DNA of 64,000 nucleotides from the NCBI GenBank assembly GCA_963704155.1, contig CAVPHF010000043.1, positions 62,001 to 126,000 of the forward strand, given 5' to 3'. The DNA is from Thiohalocapsa sp963704155 (GTDB lineage Bacteria > Pseudomonadota > Gammaproteobacteria > Chromatiales > Chromatiaceae). Position 1 is the first letter of the stretch. Each line of letters begins with the position of its first letter. The position numbers and the translations under genes were made by a program. Below, piece after piece: positions 1 to 8,427 of this stretch. Below the pieces are notes generated by a model. It saw only the letters and a program-made list of their open reading frames with translations. It was not told the DNA's origin and ran no database searches.

Positions 1-1262
1 AGCATGGTGTCATGGGCGATGCCAGTCATCGCGATGCCATGGTTGGCGCACACGCTAATGTCGTATTTCAGGTTCTGCCCGAGCTTGGGCCGCCGCGGGT
101 CTTCCAGCAAGGGTTTCAGCTTCGCCAGCACCTGGTCACGGCCGAGCTGATCCGGCGCGCCCGGGTAGTCATGGGCAACTGGAACATAGGCGGACTCGAT
201 GGAGCCATCGAGTGACGCTATCGCAAAGGAGACGCCGACGACCTCGGCGCGCATGTAGTCGAGGCTCGTGGTCTCGGTATCGAAGGCGAACAGATCGGCC
301 TTGGAGAGTCGCGCGATCCATGCCTCCAAGGACTGCTCGTCGAGGATCAGCTGGTACTCGTTCGATCGCTCGACCTGTTCGGCAGTGCTCTCCCCGTTCT
401 CGGCGCCGGCCTGATCCAGGCTGGCCAGCAGCCGTCGCGACTCGATGCGCTCGTACCAGTCGCGCAGCGTGTCGACGTCCGGCTCTTTGGGCTCGAGATC
501 GCGCGGTGCGAAGTCGAGCGCGACATCACGCTTGATCGTCGTCAGCTCACGTGACAGCGGCAGTTGCGCCAGGCTCTCGCGCAGGTGCTCGCCGATCTTG
601 CCCTTGATCCGGTCGGCGTTCTCGATGACGCCGTCCAGACTGCCGTACTCGCCGATCCACTTGGCGGCCGTCTTCGGGCCGCACTTGGGCACACCCGGGA
701 TATTGTCGATGCTGTCGCCCATTAGGCTCAGATAATCGACGATGCGCCGCGGCGGCACGCCGAACTTCGCCTCGACGCCGGCCGGGTCGAGCACGCTGTC
801 GGACATGGTATTGACCAGCGTGACATGCGCGTCGACCAGCTGCGCCATGTCCTTGTCGCCGGTGGACACAAGGGTGCGAATACCCTCGGCGGCGGCGCGC
901 GTGGCCAGCGTGCCGATGACGTCATCGGCCTCGACATCCGGCACCACCAGCAGCGGCAGTCCCATGGCGCGGATGATCTCCTTCAGCGGCTCTAGCTGCT
1001 CGCGCAGGTCCTCGGGCATCGCCGGCCGGTTAGCCTTGTAGTCGGGGTAGAGCGCGTCGCGGAAGGTCGGACCAGGGGCGTCAAAGACGACACCGATGTA
1101 GTCCGGGCGCTGCTCGTCGATCAGCTTGCGCAGCATGTTCAGCACGCCCACTAGCGCGCCCGTGGCCTCGCCGCGCGAATTGGTCAGCTTCGGTAAGGCA
1201 TGATAGGCGCGGAACAGGTAACCGGAGGCGTCGACGATAACGAAGGGATAGCGCTCTTGCAT
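1..1262 (-). CDS. polA: DNA polymerase I, N-terminal part (runs off the left edge)
   Basis: Replication and repair polymerase; the visible 420 residues hold the 5'-3' exonuclease domain (about residues 5-290) and the start of the 3'-5' exonuclease domain. Visible signatures are the N-terminal FVIVDASGYLFRAYHAL, the acidic EADD at 111-114, STGDKDMAQL at 133-142 and the helix-hairpin-helix region SLMGDSIDNIPGVPKCGPKT near 179-198. The proofreading-type pair Asp328/Glu330 in FDTETTSL opens the second domain. The start is ATG at 1262 in ALYPDYKANRP-type family context, with normal N-terminal length. The polymerase (Klenow) domain lies outside the window. The 270 bases upstream to 1532 hold no recognised gene. 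Family identity is secure; only activity of the unseen part is unknown. Confidence 0.97.
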   Translation of the reverse strand, partial: MQERYPFVIVDASGYLFRAYHALPKLTNSRGEATGALVGVLNMLRKLIDEQRPDYIGVVFDAPGPTFRDALYPDYKANRPAMPEDLREQLEPLKEIIRAMGLPLLVVPDVEADDVIGTLATRAAAEGIRTLVSTGDKDMAQLVDAHVTLVNTMSDSVLDPAGVEAKFGVPPRRIVDYLSLMGDSIDNIPGVPKCGPKTAAKWIGEYGSLDGVIENADRIKGKIGEHLRESLAQLPLSRELTTIKRDVALDFAPRDLEPKEPDVDTLRDWYERIESRRLLASLDQAGAENGESTAEQVERSNEYQLILDEQSLEAWIARLSKADLFAFDTETTSLDYMRAEVVGVSFAIASLDGSIESAYVPVAHDYPGAPDQLGRDQVLAKLKPLLEDPRRPKLGQNLKYDISVCANHGIAMTGIAHDTM

Positions 1263-1532
1263 TCGCTGTCGTAGCGTTGGATGTAAAACCGCCACGTTAG
1301 CATGGGCCGGCACCAGCCCGCAGCGGTTAGGTTCGCGGCCCGTTGGTGGACCCCTGGCGGACCCCCTACCCGACAGGAGCAGCGGCCAAGCGCCGGGAGC
1401 CGAGACAGAAATCGCCTAAATCATCTGAAAATCCCAACTCGGACGCGGAATCGACGGAAAATCGCGGCTATTGTTTCAAGCTACTCCGCTTCTCAAGACG
1501 CCGTGAGATACCAAGACGATATCTGAGAAACC

Positions 1533-3092
1533 ATGTACCAGCTCGCTCATCTCGTCGTCCGCCAACTTCAGCCGCCCAGATCGTTACGGGCGCCGTTGCC
1601 GGGGCCCTTATTGGCGGCCCTGCTGATCGCGCTTGCCTCGACCGCGGCCGCGCAGACCGCCGCTGATGACGACGCTGGCGCGACTCAGGATGCACAAGTC
1701 GACTACAGTTGGCTGGACAATCCGCAGCTGCTGGTCACGAGCGCAAAGGTCGATTCGACGACGCGGATACTGGAGATCGAAGGGGAGCATTTCGGCAGTG
1801 CCCGACTGCCGTCGGTGACGCTAGGCAATCAGCGGTTGACCGTACGAAAAGCCACCCAAACCCAGATTGAAGCCGGGCCCTTGCCGCCGGGTATCGGCCC
1901 AGGCAGCTACAGACTGCGCGTGGTGGCCGGCGATGATCGATCGCGGTTTGATGTCTACAGCTTGGAGATCGGGAGCGAGCCGGTGGCGCCACAGCCGATC
2001 CCGCCCGACGGCGGCTCGACTCGGCTGAGCATTATCGATTCGGCCGGCGACGTCGGCTGGTCACCGTCCATTGCCATCGGCGCGGATGGACTGCCTGTGA
2101 TTGCCTACCTCGATTACTCGAACCAGGAACTGAGGGTTGCTCACTGCGACGATGCAGACTGCAACGACCCCAGCCTCACCGTGATCGACCCCGGGGTCAA
2201 GGTGGGCTGGTCGATCTCGATGGCCATCGGCGCTAACGGCATGCCCATCATCGCCTACTTCGATAACGCCAAACGCCATTTGAAGACCGCCTACTGCGAG
2301 ACCCCCGGTTGCCATCGGGCGCGGATCTCGGTGCTGGACGACGCCGGCGATGCCGGCAAGTTCCTCAGCATCACCGTTCCGCCGGACGGGCTGCCGGTGA
2401 TCAGTTACTACGAGCTCAGCCATCGCGACCTGTTGGTTGCATTATGCCGCGAGCCCAGCTGCGACAGCGCCGCGCTGCGCGCCATCGACAGCGCCGGCGA
2501 GGTCGGCTGGCACAACTCAATCGCGATCGGCAATGACGGCAACCCGGTGATGAGCTACTTCGATTCGACGCGCCGCGACCTCAAGGTGGCGCATTGTCTC
2601 GACCGCGCTTGCGGCGAGGTCGACCATGCGGCGGTCGATCTCGGCGGCGTCGGTATGGGCAGTGCGCTGATCGTTGGTCAAGACGGTCTGCCGTTCATCG
2701 CTTACTGGGACTTTCTCAATGACGATCTGAAGGCCGCCCATTGCACCGACGCCGGCTGTAACAGCGCCCGGCTGTCGCGTGTCGACACCCTGGGCTCGGT
2801 CGGCTCCAACCCGGCGGTGGTGCTCGGCGTCGACGGGTTGCCGGTCATCGCGTATCACGACCACACCAACAGCGACCTCAAGGCCGCCCATTGCAGCGAC
2901 CCGTCATGTGCTTCGGCGGAGGCCGCAACCGTCGATTCGGCGGGCTCGGTGGGTTGGCACATTGCCGTTGTTATCAGCCGAGACGGCCTGCCGCTGATCG
3001 CCTACTACGACGAGACCAATGGCGATCTCAAGCTGGCACGCTGCGGGGACATCGCCTGCAGCCAACCGAAGGCGCCGACACGCCGTTTTTGA
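1533..3092 (+). CDS. Exported protein with IPT/TIG-like domain and seven CxxxxC repeats
   Basis: Function unknown. The 519-aa protein has an N-terminal hydrophobic signal-like segment (about 25-41, ending AAAQ), an IPT/TIG-like immunoglobulin fold region (about 63-147), then seven imperfect repeats of roughly 49 residues from about 163 to 510. Each repeat carries a core such as GWSxSIAIGxDGxPVIAYxD followed by DLKxAHC and a second Cys five residues later, so every repeat has a Cys pair. Seven four-strand-sized repeats suggest a seven-bladed beta-propeller stabilised by disulfides in the periplasm or outside the cell; this is inference. It sits alone between polA and rsmE, convergent with rsmE. 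No catalytic motif was seen. ATG at 1533 is the first in frame; a later start would lose the signal sequence. Confidence 0.8.
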   Translation: MYQLAHLVVRQLQPPRSLRAPLPGPLLAALLIALASTAAAQTAADDDAGATQDAQVDYSWLDNPQLLVTSAKVDSTTRILEIEGEHFGSARLPSVTLGNQRLTVRKATQTQIEAGPLPPGIGPGSYRLRVVAGDDRSRFDVYSLEIGSEPVAPQPIPPDGGSTRLSIIDSAGDVGWSPSIAIGADGLPVIAYLDYSNQELRVAHCDDADCNDPSLTVIDPGVKVGWSISMAIGANGMPIIAYFDNAKRHLKTAYCETPGCHRARISVLDDAGDAGKFLSITVPPDGLPVISYYELSHRDLLVALCREPSCDSAALRAIDSAGEVGWHNSIAIGNDGNPVMSYFDSTRRDLKVAHCLDRACGEVDHAAVDLGGVGMGSALIVGQDGLPFIAYWDFLNDDLKAAHCTDAGCNSARLSRVDTLGSVGSNPAVVLGVDGLPVIAYHDHTNSDLKAAHCSDPSCASAEAATVDSAGSVGWHIAVVISRDGLPLIAYYDETNGDLKLARCGDIACSQPKAPTRRF

Positions 3093-3153
3093 CGGAGCAC
3101 AGAGGAAACCAAGGTGGGTGCGTCGAGGTTGCAGCGGCGCAGAGTGAGCACCG

Positions 3154-3885
3154 CTAGAGTCGAAAATCACCCCACAACGCCTGAATCGCGGCGATGGCGG
3201 CAAGCGGCGCGGTCTCGGTGCGCATGATCCGCGGCCCCAGCGTCACTGCAACGAACCCCCGCGCTCGCGCGGCGTCACGCTCCTTGGGTGCCAGACCGCC
3301 CTCGGGACCTACCAGCAGCGTCAAGCAACCGTCGGGGGACGGCAGCGATGAGATTGGCTGACTGGCACGGTGATCGAGCAGCAGCCCACCCGCCGGTGCG
3401 TCGGCGAGCCAATTCGACACGGGTTGCGGCTCTGCCAACTCAGGCAGTCGCCGCCGGCCGCTCTGCTCACAGGCCCCGATCACCAGGCCACGCCAATGCT
3501 GCACGCGCTTGTCCAGCCGTGCGTCGCGCAGGCGCACGACACTGCGCTCTGTGAACACGGGCACCAGCGCGCTGACGCCCAGTTCTACGGCCTTCTGCAA
3601 CGCAAGGTCCATGCGCTCGCCCCTCGAGACACCGATGGCCAGCCTGATGTCCAGTACCGCTGGCGGCTCGACTTCACCGGCGTGCTCAATGCGAACCCTC
3701 GCCGCCCCGCGGGCAACGGTTTCGATGACTCCGCGATAGTCCTGTCCGTTGCCATTGAACAAGACCAAGGGGTCGCCACCGCCGAGCCGGAGCACTTGAC
3801 CGAGGTGTTTCGATGCTGCCGCCTCCAGCGTCAGCACGGCCCCTTCGAAGAGCGGCTGTGGCGTGTAGATGCGGGGAATGCGCAC
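3154..3885 (-). CDS. rsmE: 16S rRNA (uracil-1498-N3)-methyltransferase RsmE
   Basis: Methylates N3 of U1498 in 16S rRNA using S-adenosylmethionine in the cytoplasm. The 243-aa length is normal. The N-terminal PUA-like part opens with RIPRIYTPQPL and contains LGQVLRLGGGD. The C-terminal SPOUT domain shows the knotted SAM-binding motifs LLVGPEGGLAPKERDAA and VTLGPRIMRTETAPLAAI at the C-terminus, both diagnostic for the family. ELGVSALVPVFTERSVV and QSGRRRLPEL are also typical. It ends 62 bp from the stop of the convergent repeat protein and follows the DUF423 gene by 12 bp on the same strand, so the two are probably co-transcribed. Confidence 0.96.
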   Translation of the reverse strand: MRIPRIYTPQPLFEGAVLTLEAAASKHLGQVLRLGGGDPLVLFNGNGQDYRGVIETVARGAARVRIEHAGEVEPPAVLDIRLAIGVSRGERMDLALQKAVELGVSALVPVFTERSVVRLRDARLDKRVQHWRGLVIGACEQSGRRRLPELAEPQPVSNWLADAPAGGLLLDHRASQPISSLPSPDGCLTLLVGPEGGLAPKERDAARARGFVAVTLGPRIMRTETAPLAAIAAIQALWGDFRL

Positions 3886-3897
3886 GCGCCGACGCGC

Positions 3898-4329
3898 TTA
3901 AGCCCGCTTCGAGTGGGCTGTTTCAGCAAGCACGAGCGACAGCGCGATCAGCGCCCAGCCAAACGCAAGCAGAAGGCCGCCGACCGGCGTCACGGCACCC
4001 CAGGCACTTTGATCGGTCAGCACCAGCGTGAACAGGCTGCCCGAGAAAACCAGGGTTCCGATGCCAAGGCACCAAGCGGCCGCCGAGGCGAGCAGGCGGG
4101 TTCGGCGCTGGGCATCAAACTGGCGAGCCGCCAGGCCAAGTGCCAGCAGCGTTGTCGCATGCCAGCCAAGATAATGGGCCGCCGTGGACCAGACCTCCAG
4201 GCGCTCAGCGCTCACCCGCCCCTCAAGGCCGTGGGCGCCGAAGGCACCGAGCAGCACGGCGGCCATGCCGAACAGGGCACCGACAACGGTGAGCCAGGAT
4301 AGCCTCATGTATCTCTCCGATTCGGTCAT
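3898..4329 (-). CDS. DUF423 family inner-membrane protein
   Basis: Small integral membrane protein of unknown function, similar to the YgdD/DUF423 family. The signature LGAFGAHGLEGRVS near the N-terminus, then WSTAAHYLGWHA, and four hydrophobic segments (about 9-27, 52-68, 80-100, 112-136) match the family. The 143-aa reading starts at ATG 4329; an ATG at 4308 (MRLSWL) gives a more typical 136-aa protein and may be the real start. It is the first gene of a minus-strand pair with rsmE and is divergent from the first aprBA, leaving about 150 bp for both promoters. Confidence 0.88.
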   Translation of the reverse strand: MTESERYMRLSWLTVVGALFGMAAVLLGAFGAHGLEGRVSAERLEVWSTAAHYLGWHATTLLALGLAARQFDAQRRTRLLASAAAWCLGIGTLVFSGSLFTLVLTDQSAWGAVTPVGGLLLAFGWALIALSLVLAETAHSKRA

Positions 4330-4466
4330 TGAAATTGCTCTTTAGAGCGGTCCTATGCCGGCGGCGGCAAATGGTATTTTGACACCCCGTGTGGCCGCCC
4401 CTATGCTCGGGCCGCTGCGATAAGGCGAGTGCCGGAAGGCCGGCAGCGCTTCTGCAAAGATAGGCC

Positions 4467-4472
4467 AGGAGG
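4467..4472 (+). promoter_or_regulatory. Ribosome binding site of the first aprB
   Basis: AGGAGG lies nine bases before the ATG at 4482 and fixes the start of aprB. It is a near-perfect Shine-Dalgarno sequence, which suggests the gene is still translated efficiently despite its unusual protein sequence. Confidence 0.7.
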
Positions 4473-4481
4473 TCGAGCATT

Positions 4482-4949
4482 ATGCCAACTTTCGTGCGCA
4501 CCGATAAATGCGACGGCTGCAAGGGCCAGGACAGGGCCGCCTGCGCCTACATCTGCCCGCACGACCTGATGAAGCTGGACAAGGACGGCTCCGAGACCGG
4601 CTGGACGATGATGGCATTCAACCAAGAACCGGAGCGGTGCTCGGAATGCTACGCCTGCGTGAAGATCTGCCCGCAGCAGGCAATCGAATGCCGTCACTCT
4701 GCCGACATCGTGCCAATGGGCGCATCCGTGCAGCCAGAGCGCGACAGCGACTCCATCGTTTGGACAATCAACTTCCGCAACGGGGACACGAAGCGCTTCC
4801 AGTACCCGAGACGCACCACCGCCGAGGGCTCCATCGACCCTTACGGCTCCAAGCCGGCCGCGGATATCGCCAAGATCGACGAGCCCGGCTTCTTCACGCG
4901 CGGCGGCGTGCAGAAACCCGGCGACCCGAGCGAACTGATCCGCAAGTGA
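4482..4949 (+). CDS. aprB: Adenylylsulfate (APS) reductase beta subunit, divergent copy
   Basis: Ferredoxin-like beta subunit of dissimilatory APS reductase, carrying two [4Fe-4S] clusters that take electrons from the FAD of AprA. The 155-aa protein has all eight ligand cysteines in the CDGC-7-CAYIC and CSECYAC-3-CP arrangement, and the longer loop (MKLDKDGSETGW) and C-terminus of the lineage related to sulfate reducers. The oddity is residue 54: the family has Trp in CWECYSC, described in the Archaeoglobus structure as Trp-B48 lying between FAD and the proximal cluster, and here it is Ser (codon TCG where TGG would encode Trp). The second copy at 30114 keeps Trp. Followed by aprA after 116 bp, a wider gap than usual for this pair. 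Confidence 0.93.
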   Translation: MPTFVRTDKCDGCKGQDRAACAYICPHDLMKLDKDGSETGWTMMAFNQEPERCSECYACVKICPQQAIECRHSADIVPMGASVQPERDSDSIVWTINFRNGDTKRFQYPRRTTAEGSIDPYGSKPAADIAKIDEPGFFTRGGVQKPGDPSELIRK

Positions 4950-5065
4950 GATGATCGGCAACCAAGCTGGACGGCCACCGAGCGTTCTCGTTCGAGAGTC
5001 TAGCCGCGAGCGCATGGCTCCTCCGCAACAAGTCCCAAACCCGAAGAGTATTAGAGGCAGGAGAG

Positions 5066-7069
5066 ATGGCAGGGGAATTTGGTAACCCCGAGATCGTGGA
5101 AGAAGAGGTCGACATCCTCATCATCGGCGGCGGTATGGCCGCTTGCGGCGCGGCGTACGAGATCGGCCCCTGGCTGGAAAAAGCCAAGGCGCAGGGCGTG
5201 GACCTGAAGGTGAAGCTGGTGGACAAGGCCGCCCTGGTCGGCTCCGGCCCCGGCTCGAGTCCCGGCTCCGGCGCCGTGGCGCCGGGACTGTCTGCCACCA
5301 ATACCTACCTCGGCGATCACGACCCGGCCGACTATGCGCGCATGGTGTCCAACGACCTTATGGGCATTACCCGCGACGATCTCACCTACGACCTCGGCCG
5401 TCACGTCGACGACTCGGTGCAGCTGTTCGAGGAGTGGGGCCTGCCGATCTGGAAGCAGCCCGGCGACGAGGACAAGCCGCTGGCCGAGGGCGGCAGGCCG
5501 GTGCGCTCCGGCGAGTGGCAGATCATGATCCACGGCGAGTCCTATCAGGCGATCGTCGCCGAGGCCGCGAAGAAGGCCCTGGGCACCGAGCGCATCCAAG
5601 AGCACGTCTTCATCGTCAAGTTGCTCAGCGACGCCAAGGATCACAACCGCGTCGCCGGCGCGGTGGGTTTCTCGGTGCGCGAGCACAAGCTGTACCTGTA
5701 CAGGTTCCAGGCCTGCTTGCTGGTCGCCGGCGGTTGCGTGGATATCTTCAGTTCACGGTCGGCTGGTGAGGGCGCTGGAGGCAGCCGGCAACAGGGCTCG
5801 AACGCCGGCAGCAGCTACGCGATGGCCGCCGAGGCCGGCGCCGAGCTGACCATGATGGAGGGCCGCTTCGTGCCCGTGCGCTTCAAGGACGGTTTCGGGC
5901 CCGTCGGCACTTGGTCCCTACTGTTTAAGGCCAAGGCGACCAATGGCTCCGGTGAGGTCTACATGGAGACCAACAAGGCGTTGCTGGACGACTTCCCGCC
6001 CTATGCTCAGGCCAAGGTGCCGGCGTCGTGCCTGCACAGCCATCTGATGATGAAGGAGATCCGCGAGGGCCGTGGTCCGATCTACATGGACACCGTGAGC
6101 GCGCTGGAGAAGCTTGCCGAGAACATGACGCCGAAGGAGATCAAACAGATGGAGGCCGAGGCCTGGGAGGACTTTCTCGACGAGTGCATTGCCCAAGCCG
6201 GTGCGTGGGCGGGTGAGAACATCGAGCCGCAGAAAAAGAATTCCGAGTTGGTGCCGGCCGAGCCTTGCCTGCTCGGCTCGCACGCTGGCGGCTGCGGTAT
6301 CTGGGTCTCGGGCCCGGACGACTTAGGCGCGCCGACCAGCGAAGACCACCCGGACGCGGACAACATCCCTGAGCACCTACCCTCGGGTTGGAGCTGGGGC
6401 TACCGCGGCATGACGACCGTCAGCGGCCTGTTCACGGCCGGCGACGGCGTCGGCGCCTCCGGCCACAAGTTCTCCTCCGGGTCCCATGCCGAGGGCCGTA
6501 TCGCGGCAAAGGCGATGGTCAAGTTCTGCATGGACAACAAGGACCAAAAACCCGATCTGGACGCCTCGGTGGACGCCTTGGCGGAAGCGATCTACAAGCC
6601 GGTGCGCAACTACCTGGAGCACAAGGACTACAGCACCGCCATCGACCTGAACCCGCACTACATCACACCGAAGATGCTGCAGTTGCGGCTGCAGAGGATC
6701 ATGGACGACTACGTGGGCGGCGTCTCCAGCCTTTACCAGACCAACGCCAAGATGTTGGAAGTCGCGGAGCTGAAGCTGGAGATGCTCAAGGAAGACGCCG
6801 AGAAGATGCGCGCCAAAGACCTGCACGAGCTGCTGCGAGCCTGGGAGAATCATCACCGCATCCTCAGCGCCGAGGCCCACCTGAAGCACATACAGTTCCG
6901 AGAGGAGAGCCGCTATCCCGGCTTCTACTACCGGACCGATCACAACGTCATCGACGATGAGCACTGGAAGTGCTTCGTCAACTCGGTCTACGACAAGGAA
7001 ACCAAGAGCTGGACCTGCTTCAAGCGTGCCCACGTCGATCTGGTCGACAAGTCTAAGCCGGTCAAGTGA
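5066..7069 (+). CDS. aprA: APS reductase alpha subunit, divergent copy with altered FAD-site segments
   Basis: Flavoprotein that interconverts sulfite plus AMP and APS. The 667-aa frame has the N-terminal dinucleotide-binding motif ILIIGGGMAACGAA (17-30), FEEWGLPIW (121-129), RFVPVRFKDGFGPVG, the His-containing GSHAGGCGIWVSGP and the FSSGSHAEGR segment, all lineage features shared with sulfate reducers. Two places are abnormal. At 57-73 the usual DRSGAVAQG reads VGSGPGSSPG followed by SGAVAPG, about eight extra residues with the conserved Arg and Gln lost. At 239-245 the usual GRAWYPVW reads GGSRQQGS, removing both Trp, the Tyr and an Arg. The second AprA here has normal sequence at both sites. 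No qmoABC follows; downstream is decayed mobile DNA. The start is supported by AGGAGA eight bases upstream. Confidence 0.93.
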   Translation: MAGEFGNPEIVEEEVDILIIGGGMAACGAAYEIGPWLEKAKAQGVDLKVKLVDKAALVGSGPGSSPGSGAVAPGLSATNTYLGDHDPADYARMVSNDLMGITRDDLTYDLGRHVDDSVQLFEEWGLPIWKQPGDEDKPLAEGGRPVRSGEWQIMIHGESYQAIVAEAAKKALGTERIQEHVFIVKLLSDAKDHNRVAGAVGFSVREHKLYLYRFQACLLVAGGCVDIFSSRSAGEGAGGSRQQGSNAGSSYAMAAEAGAELTMMEGRFVPVRFKDGFGPVGTWSLLFKAKATNGSGEVYMETNKALLDDFPPYAQAKVPASCLHSHLMMKEIREGRGPIYMDTVSALEKLAENMTPKEIKQMEAEAWEDFLDECIAQAGAWAGENIEPQKKNSELVPAEPCLLGSHAGGCGIWVSGPDDLGAPTSEDHPDADNIPEHLPSGWSWGYRGMTTVSGLFTAGDGVGASGHKFSSGSHAEGRIAAKAMVKFCMDNKDQKPDLDASVDALAEAIYKPVRNYLEHKDYSTAIDLNPHYITPKMLQLRLQRIMDDYVGGVSSLYQTNAKMLEVAELKLEMLKEDAEKMRAKDLHELLRAWENHHRILSAEAHLKHIQFREESRYPGFYYRTDHNVIDDEHWKCFVNSVYDKETKSWTCFKRAHVDLVDKSKPVK

Positions 7070-7144
7070 GCCATTCGACTTCTTGAAGCATTGGTAAGGA
7101 CGCGCGGCGATGCACGTGCCACCGCCTCGTCCGGCTACTGACAT

Positions 7145-7894
7145 CCCGAGCTATTTGACCGCGGCCTTCGCCCAGTGGCTGGTGGAGCAAGGGCGGTCTG
7201 TCGCGTGAATCGATACCGACACGCTGAACCCGACCCTGCTCCAGTACGCGCCGCTGAAGGCGATGCATCTGAAGCTGTCCCAAAGCACCCCAGAAGTCAC
7301 CATGTGATCGACCCGCGGGCCTTGGATACCCTGGTGGGGATCGTGGCCGAGGCGCCGGACGACGGCCAGGTGGTGGTCGACGTGGGCAGCAACGGCTTCG
7401 AGACGCTGATGGCCTACGAGGTGGAGAACGGGGTCTTTGCCCTGCTCCAGGAGTTGGGCCACCGGGTCGTGGTGCAGACGGTGATCGCCGGCGGGCCGGA
7501 TGCCGAGGAGACGGTGAAGGGGACCATGGCGCTGCTGGCGGCGACGGACGTGCCGCTGATCCTGTGGCTGAACGAGCATCTCGGGCCGCTGGAGATTCGG
7601 TCCGAAAATGGGGTCCGCCCCATCGCGGAGGCGTCGTTCCTGCACGAGGCCCGGGACCGGATGCTCGGGACCATCCTGCTGCCGGCCCGGACCAAGGCCA
7701 CCTTCGGCAAGGACACCGAGGAGATGCTGCGTCAGCGGCTGACCTTCGCCGAGGCCATCGAGCAGTTCGATCTGATGCCGCGCACGCGCATCAAGCGGAT
7801 TCGCGATGAGCTGTGGGCGCAGTTGGATGCCCTGCCCCTCGACGGCGACGAGGACGAGCGCGATGGCGCGAGCGGGGCCAGCGCCTCGGCGTGA
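7145..7894 (+). pseudogene. Conjugal transfer TraL-like ATPase, 5'-truncated and frameshifted (copy 1)
   Basis: Resembles TraL of IncP plasmids, a ParA/MobD-like nucleotide-binding protein of the DNA transfer region. The alignable part begins about 7145 at SYLTAAFAQWLVEQG, just after where the Walker A motif should be, so the 5' end is missing. TGA at 7207-7209 interrupts the segment before IDTDTLNPTLLQYAPLK, where TraL proteins read CIDTDP. A frameshift near 7303 moves the reading into the frame of DPRALDTLVGIVAE and the conserved VFALLQELGHRVVVQTVIAGG and FGKDTEEMLRQRLTFAEAIEQ. A four-residue insertion (around 7600) is absent from copy 2 at 14367. It ends overlapping the TraM-like gene by GTGA, the usual traL-traM order. 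Confidence 0.75.
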
Positions 7895-8427
7895 ACGAGC
7901 AGGATGACCTGATCGGGGACATGATCGCGGAGGTCGCCCGCTCCCACGGCGTGGCGATCTCGCGCGATGATCCGATCGTGGCCGTGGTGTTGCTGAATCA
8001 GATCGTCTTGCGGCGGTATTTGGAGGAGACCGTCGCGCCGGCCGCCGATGCTATCCGGGAAGCGACCAGCAAGGCCGTCAGACAGATCGAGCAGTTCGCC
8101 GAGGCGCAGGCGACCTGGCTGGAGCAGGTCTCGCTCAAGGATCGAGCGTCGTTTCTGGAGGAACAGAAGGCGCTGCATGATGCCTGGAAGACGGAGGTGG
8201 AGCTCCTTATCAGGGGACAGAACACCACGCTCCGGCAGGTCGTGGTTCAGGCGGCGGCATTGCTGCGGCCTCAAGGGCCGGGCGTGGGCTCCACGACCAC
8301 GACCACAGGCCCACCACAAGCGGTAACGGTACCAGCGACGTGTGGGCAGGCCATTCCCTGGGTTTGGATCTCGGCGGCGGCGCTGATACTCGCCGCTGCG
8401 TGCGGCGGCCACCGCGTATGGACGTGA
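7891..8427 (+). pseudogene. Conjugal transfer TraM-like protein with C-terminus replaced by IS91 end (copy 1)
   Basis: Follows traL as in IncP plasmids. GTG start at 7891, overlapping the traL stop. The first 130 residues (LIGDMIAEVARSHGVAISRDD, then a long charged helix with QATWLEQVSLKDRASFLEEQ) match copy 2 at 14732. From about 8330 the protein reads into a hydrophobic segment PWVWISAAALILAA typical of the C-terminal membrane anchor of TraM, but at 8388 the 610-bp IS91-type repeat begins and replaces the remaining residues with ACGGHRVWT before a stop. So the anchor is cut after about twelve residues. Probably non-functional, as no other transfer genes are nearby. Confidence 0.68.
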
